Assembly (NCBI GenBank): GCA_021732995.1
Contig: JAKFWA010000109.1
Span: 1 to 36,777, forward strand
DNA length: 36,777 nt
DNA from: Planctomycetaceae bacterium
Lineage (GTDB): Bacteria; Planctomycetota; Planctomycetia; Planctomycetales; Planctomycetaceae
Direction: 5' to 3'
Positions 34,322 through 36,777 of this stretch are shown one piece after another; position 1 is the stretch's first letter, and each line of letters opens with the position of its first letter. The notes below the pieces were generated by a model that ran no database searches, was not told the origin of the DNA, and saw only the letters and a list, made by a program, of their open reading frames with translations. The position numbers and the translations under genes are program-made.

Positions 34322-34843
34322 ATGCGTTTCCGTCGTGTCATCGGAATTCTGCTGGCAGGTATCTGCCTCGGATATCTACTTCAGACGGTCGGCTGTTCCC
34401 TCAAACACTGGAGCGTTACGGCAGCGCGCCTATCGCCCGACGAAACGAAAAGTGTCGTCGTGGAAGATGTGGTACTGCTCTTCTTTCAGCTTGATCGCAA
34501 TTTTAGAGTTCTACTGCAAGATGCTGGCCAGGCAGACGGCGCGTCGAAAGTGGTATTCGAGTCACCCGATGAGGGACGGCCTGTTGGTACGGAGCGGATC
34601 GTCTGGTCCAGAGATTCGTCGAAGTTCCTCTTGCTCGGACGACATTTTTTAGTGCATGAAGAATGCAAACTGAGTTCGGGAGAGATCGTTTACTTCATGA
34701 TGGATCTCCGAACTGGCAAGACCTGGTGCAATGCTCGTCAGGGAGCTGACATATCTCGACTTGAACGAGACCACGTGATGAGCATCGACTGGGAGTTCCC
34801 GCTTGAGTGGCCAGAGCCGGGAACAAAGCCAGAGACCAAATAA
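34322..34843 (+). CDS. Small exported protein, hypothetical, last gene of the BlaI/M56 operon
   Basis: A 173-residue protein starting six bases after the M56 stop, so it belongs to the same operon. The N-terminus is a signal or lipoprotein signal (MRFRRVIGILLAGICLGYLL, then QTVGCS; Cys25 has only a partial lipobox because the -3 residue is Thr). The rest is one soluble domain with two short segments that look like single blades of a beta-propeller: ARLSPDETKSVVVED and ERIVWSRDSSKFLLLG. These resemble WSPDSxxF motifs of PD40/TolB-type repeats, but there are too few for a full propeller. Function unknown; it may act with the giant sensor outside the membrane. Confidence 0.7.
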   Translation: MRFRRVIGILLAGICLGYLLQTVGCSLKHWSVTAARLSPDETKSVVVEDVVLLFFQLDRNFRVLLQDAGQADGASKVVFESPDEGRPVGTERIVWSRDSSKFLLLGRHFLVHEECKLSSGEIVYFMMDLRTGKTWCNARQGADISRLERDHVMSIDWEFPLEWPEPGTKPETK

Positions 34844-34876
34844 TCCCGGTTCGCGTCATGCCTGCGAGCGTTCGCG

Positions 34877-35923
34877 TTAAAACTCAGCCAGCCTGAGCCC
34901 GTCCGCTCGGCGAGCGAGATTGATCCAAGTTACAAGGTCGATGGAGTCGCTCACGAAGCGGGCACTGCCGTCACCCATCAGGATTTGCACGCCACCGGGA
35001 TGAGCGCTGCTATAGCCCAGCGAAATGTCTCCGCGCAGCTCACCACCATTCGGCCCAGGCTTCTTGTTGGGAAGGATAGGATTCGCGTTTGCGCCGGCGC
35101 CTTCAGTAGAGCAGGCTCGGTTGGCAGTTTCGAACTTGTCACCTTTCCAGGTTCCTTCACAAAGCGGTCCGGTGACGGCATAGAACCCGGTGGCACTTTC
35201 CAACGCGGCGCTACCGAGAATCGCCTGCGCTTCAGACTTCTTGACCTCTGGGTCACCTGCCCACAATGAAGCGAAGGGCCCGCTGACCGAGCCCGCTTTC
35301 CAATCCACAGCCGCCGACGGCAAGCGACGCTCGCCGACTATGCAAACATTGCTCACGCCGTCTCGGACGTCGCGAAGGCGCACCTTTGAGTTATGCCCAA
35401 ACATGCCATGCACCTTCCTGGCAGCAGTGTTGTCGCCTTCGTTCGTGATCCATTTAGGCAAGCCGACACCGAAGTTCCCCACGTAGTTGGTGGTTCCCCA
35501 TACGGAACCATCGGCCAGTTCTGCCTGCACCGGACCACTTTCGTCAGGACATCGCCACTCCGGCAAAACTGTGACGGTGAAGATCAAGTTCTTAGGATCT
35601 GTGACGTTGCGATTGGTGTCGAATCTCTTGTAGAGCGGCGGGTGATCGAGAAACGGAAGGAGGGATAAAGACCATGCAAACCCTCCCACATCCTTCGCTT
35701 GAGTGCCGTTGCAAACAAACCCCGGAGGAAATACCCGATGGGTCTCTTCATAATTGAGCAGCGCGAGCCCAATCTGCTTCAGTTGCTTTCTGCAATCGAC
35801 GCGACGATCAACAGCCCGCGACTGTTGAATTGCCGGCAACAAGACCGCCATCAACACCGTAACGATCACGATGACGGTGAGCAGTTCGACAACAGTAAAA
35901 CCGCGACGCGTTCTCTGACTCAT
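34877..35923 (-). CDS. DUF1559 family protein with prepilin-type N-terminus
   Basis: A 348-residue protein of the family much expanded in Planctomycetes. The start at ATG 35923 has GGAGG five bases upstream; ATG 35926 would add one Met, and the longer frame to 35965 adds 14. The type III signal is typical: RRGFTVVELLTVIVIVTVLM, with Gly before Phe as the cleavage site and Glu at +5. A helical stalk with PAIQQSR follows, then the DUF1559 domain, ending in AHPGGVQILMGDGSARFVSD. The signal means it is processed by a prepilin peptidase and inserted like a pseudopilin. The role of the C-terminal domain is not known. A palindromic site lies 32 bases upstream. Confidence 0.9.
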   Translation of the reverse strand: MSQRTRRGFTVVELLTVIVIVTVLMAVLLPAIQQSRAVDRRVDCRKQLKQIGLALLNYEETHRVFPPGFVCNGTQAKDVGGFAWSLSLLPFLDHPPLYKRFDTNRNVTDPKNLIFTVTVLPEWRCPDESGPVQAELADGSVWGTTNYVGNFGVGLPKWITNEGDNTAARKVHGMFGHNSKVRLRDVRDGVSNVCIVGERRLPSAAVDWKAGSVSGPFASLWAGDPEVKKSEAQAILGSAALESATGFYAVTGPLCEGTWKGDKFETANRACSTEGAGANANPILPNKKPGPNGGELRGDISLGYSSAHPGGVQILMGDGSARFVSDSIDLVTWINLARRADGLRLAEF

Positions 35924-35954
35924 CATGACCTCCGGGAACGTGCAACCGAGCCTA

Positions 35955-35968
35955 TTTGTGTACACAAA
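35955..35968. promoter_or_regulatory. Perfect 14-bp palindrome upstream of the DUF1559 gene
   Basis: TTTGTGTACACAAA is its own reverse complement. It lies 32 bases before the start codon, inside the likely 5' region, and could be an operator for a dimeric regulator. No obvious matching copy was noticed elsewhere in the window. Confidence 0.45.
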
Positions 35969-36046
35969 CTCAAAGCGCCCTACTCTAGTCGATATTTGAT
36001 CAGATCAGAAAGGAACTCGCGTTCGTGACGTCTCCTGCAGCGTCAG

Positions 36047-36777
36047 TCAGTTCCGCACGTTGACCACCACCTTGCCGAAGGGGCTGGCCTGCAAGCGATC
36101 GAAAGCGGCTTTGTATTGATCCAGCGGGAACCGTGAATCCACCTGCGGACGCTGACCGGACTTATTGAGTACATCCACAATCTGCCGCCACTCGGCTTGT
36201 GACTCGGCGGGGGTGGCGCCGGTCACCAGAATGCCGTGCAGGCTCGCACGCTTGAACATAAAGGCAGGAATCGGCAGCGGAGCGTCAATGCCACCCAGTA
36301 CTCCGAGCACGCTGACTCGACCGCGCTCGCCCAGCAGATGCACCGCGGTCGTCAACAGCTTGCCGCCAACGGTATCAACAATGACATCAGCGCCCTTCTT
36401 GCCAATGGCCTGGAAGACCTGCGACTTAAGATCGCTGCTGTCAGGCGAGAATACGTGCTCGACGCCCAGTGCCTTGAGTCGTGCCTGCTTCTCTTCCGAG
36501 CGCGACAGCGCAACGACCCTGGCTCCTAACCCGCGAGCAAGTTGCACCGCGGCCAGCCCGACGCCGCCACTCGCGCCGGTTACTACGACGGCCGACTGGC
36601 TGGTAATGTCGCCATGCAGGACCAGCGCCTGCCAAGCGGTTTGAAAGACCAGCGGCGCGGCGGCGATTTCATCCAGAGTCCACCCTGCGGGCACCGTCGT
36701 CAGGCACTCCGCCCGAAAAGCTTGCCGCTCGCACAACGGACCTCGCCGCAAGTCCGTTGCCGTTGACTGCAGGCTCA
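36047..36777 (-). CDS. Partial zinc-less MDR-family dehydrogenase/quinone oxidoreductase (C-terminal part)
   Basis: About 243 residues at the right edge; the frame stays open past 36777, so the N-terminal third lies outside the window. The Rossmann domain is complete: VVVTGASGGVGLAAVQLARG as the NAD(P)-binding loop, then ARVVALSRSEEKQARLKALG, GADVIVDTVGG and GRVSVLGVLGG. The C-terminal catalytic-fold return ends in SPFGKVVVNV. This is the quinone-oxidoreductase/crotonyl-CoA-reductase-like branch of the medium-chain dehydrogenase superfamily. The first visible residues (RRGPLCERQAFRAECLTT) are a poor match to the usual GAFAEY segment, so the start of the visible part might contain a frameshift or sequence error. 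Confidence 0.8.
   Translation of the reverse strand, partial: SLQSTATDLRRGPLCERQAFRAECLTTVPAGWTLDEIAAAPLVFQTAWQALVLHGDITSQSAVVVTGASGGVGLAAVQLARGLGARVVALSRSEEKQARLKALGVEHVFSPDSSDLKSQVFQAIGKKGADVIVDTVGGKLLTTAVHLLGERGRVSVLGVLGGIDAPLPIPAFMFKRASLHGILVTGATPAESQAEWRQIVDVLNKSGQRPQVDSRFPLDQYKAAFDRLQASPFGKVVVNVRN

Overview
The window (about 36.8 kb, GC-rich) reads like a chromosomal segment of a member of the Planctomycetes. The evidence is the gene families rather than any marker gene: a DUF1559 protein with a prepilin-type N-terminus, a BlaI repressor next to a very long BlaR1/M56 protein carrying carboxypeptidase-regulatory-like and cyclase-toroid domains, an exported BD-FAE-type esterase, a sulfatase-fold protein, and several Ala/Lys- or Asn/Gly-rich exported proteins. 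No rRNA, tRNA, CRISPR array, insertion sequence or phage gene was seen.

Layout. 1-469: two small membrane proteins on the minus strand, one cut by the left edge and one with a zinc ribbon. 667-2343: a thiamine-diphosphate 2-keto acid decarboxylase. 2576-7331 (minus): an oversized secretin followed by a lipoprotein that may be its partner. 7691-9066: a small membrane protein and an exported Asn/Gly-rich BON-domain protein, each followed by a strong hairpin of the same GCGAGGC type. 9331-10845: an exported esterase and a convergent DUF2721 membrane protein. 11226-13748: a tightly overlapped YhdT-like / sodium:solute symporter / YraN operon. 13871-14452 (minus): a DJ-1/PfpI protein. 14776-16612: a polysaccharide deacetylase whose reading frame runs 269 bp into a formyltransferase, probably a frameshifted fusion or a long overlap. 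17018-18214: an exported class C beta-lactamase-like hydrolase. 18245-22425 (minus): a two-gene operon of a membrane-anchored M28/PDZ peptidase and a sulfatase-fold protein that has lost its catalytic motifs. 22994-24397: a sigma-54-dependent activator.

24637-34843 is the most remarkable part. A promoter (TTGACT, 16 bp, TACAAT) carries two near-identical dyads (TACGAA-N4-TTCGTW) exactly 22 bp apart. It drives a BlaI-type repressor, then a 3038-residue M56 (BlaR1-like) metalloprotease, then a small exported protein. In the large protein a normal four-helix BlaR1 sensor/protease module (HELAH at 258-262) is followed by about 2650 residues outside the membrane. These contain a LolA-like region, a thioredoxin fold without its cysteines, two carboxypeptidase-regulatory-like domains, an STN-like domain, a 179-residue tandem repeat, a cupredoxin-like region without obvious copper ligands, beta-sandwich-like regions and a C-terminal alpha/alpha toroid. 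I infer a BlaI/BlaR1-type signalling switch whose sensor has been replaced by a giant scaffold of largely inactive domains. Its ligand is unknown.

The right end (34877-36777, minus) has a DUF1559 pseudopilin-like protein with a perfect 14-bp palindrome upstream, and an MDR-family dehydrogenase cut by the window edge.
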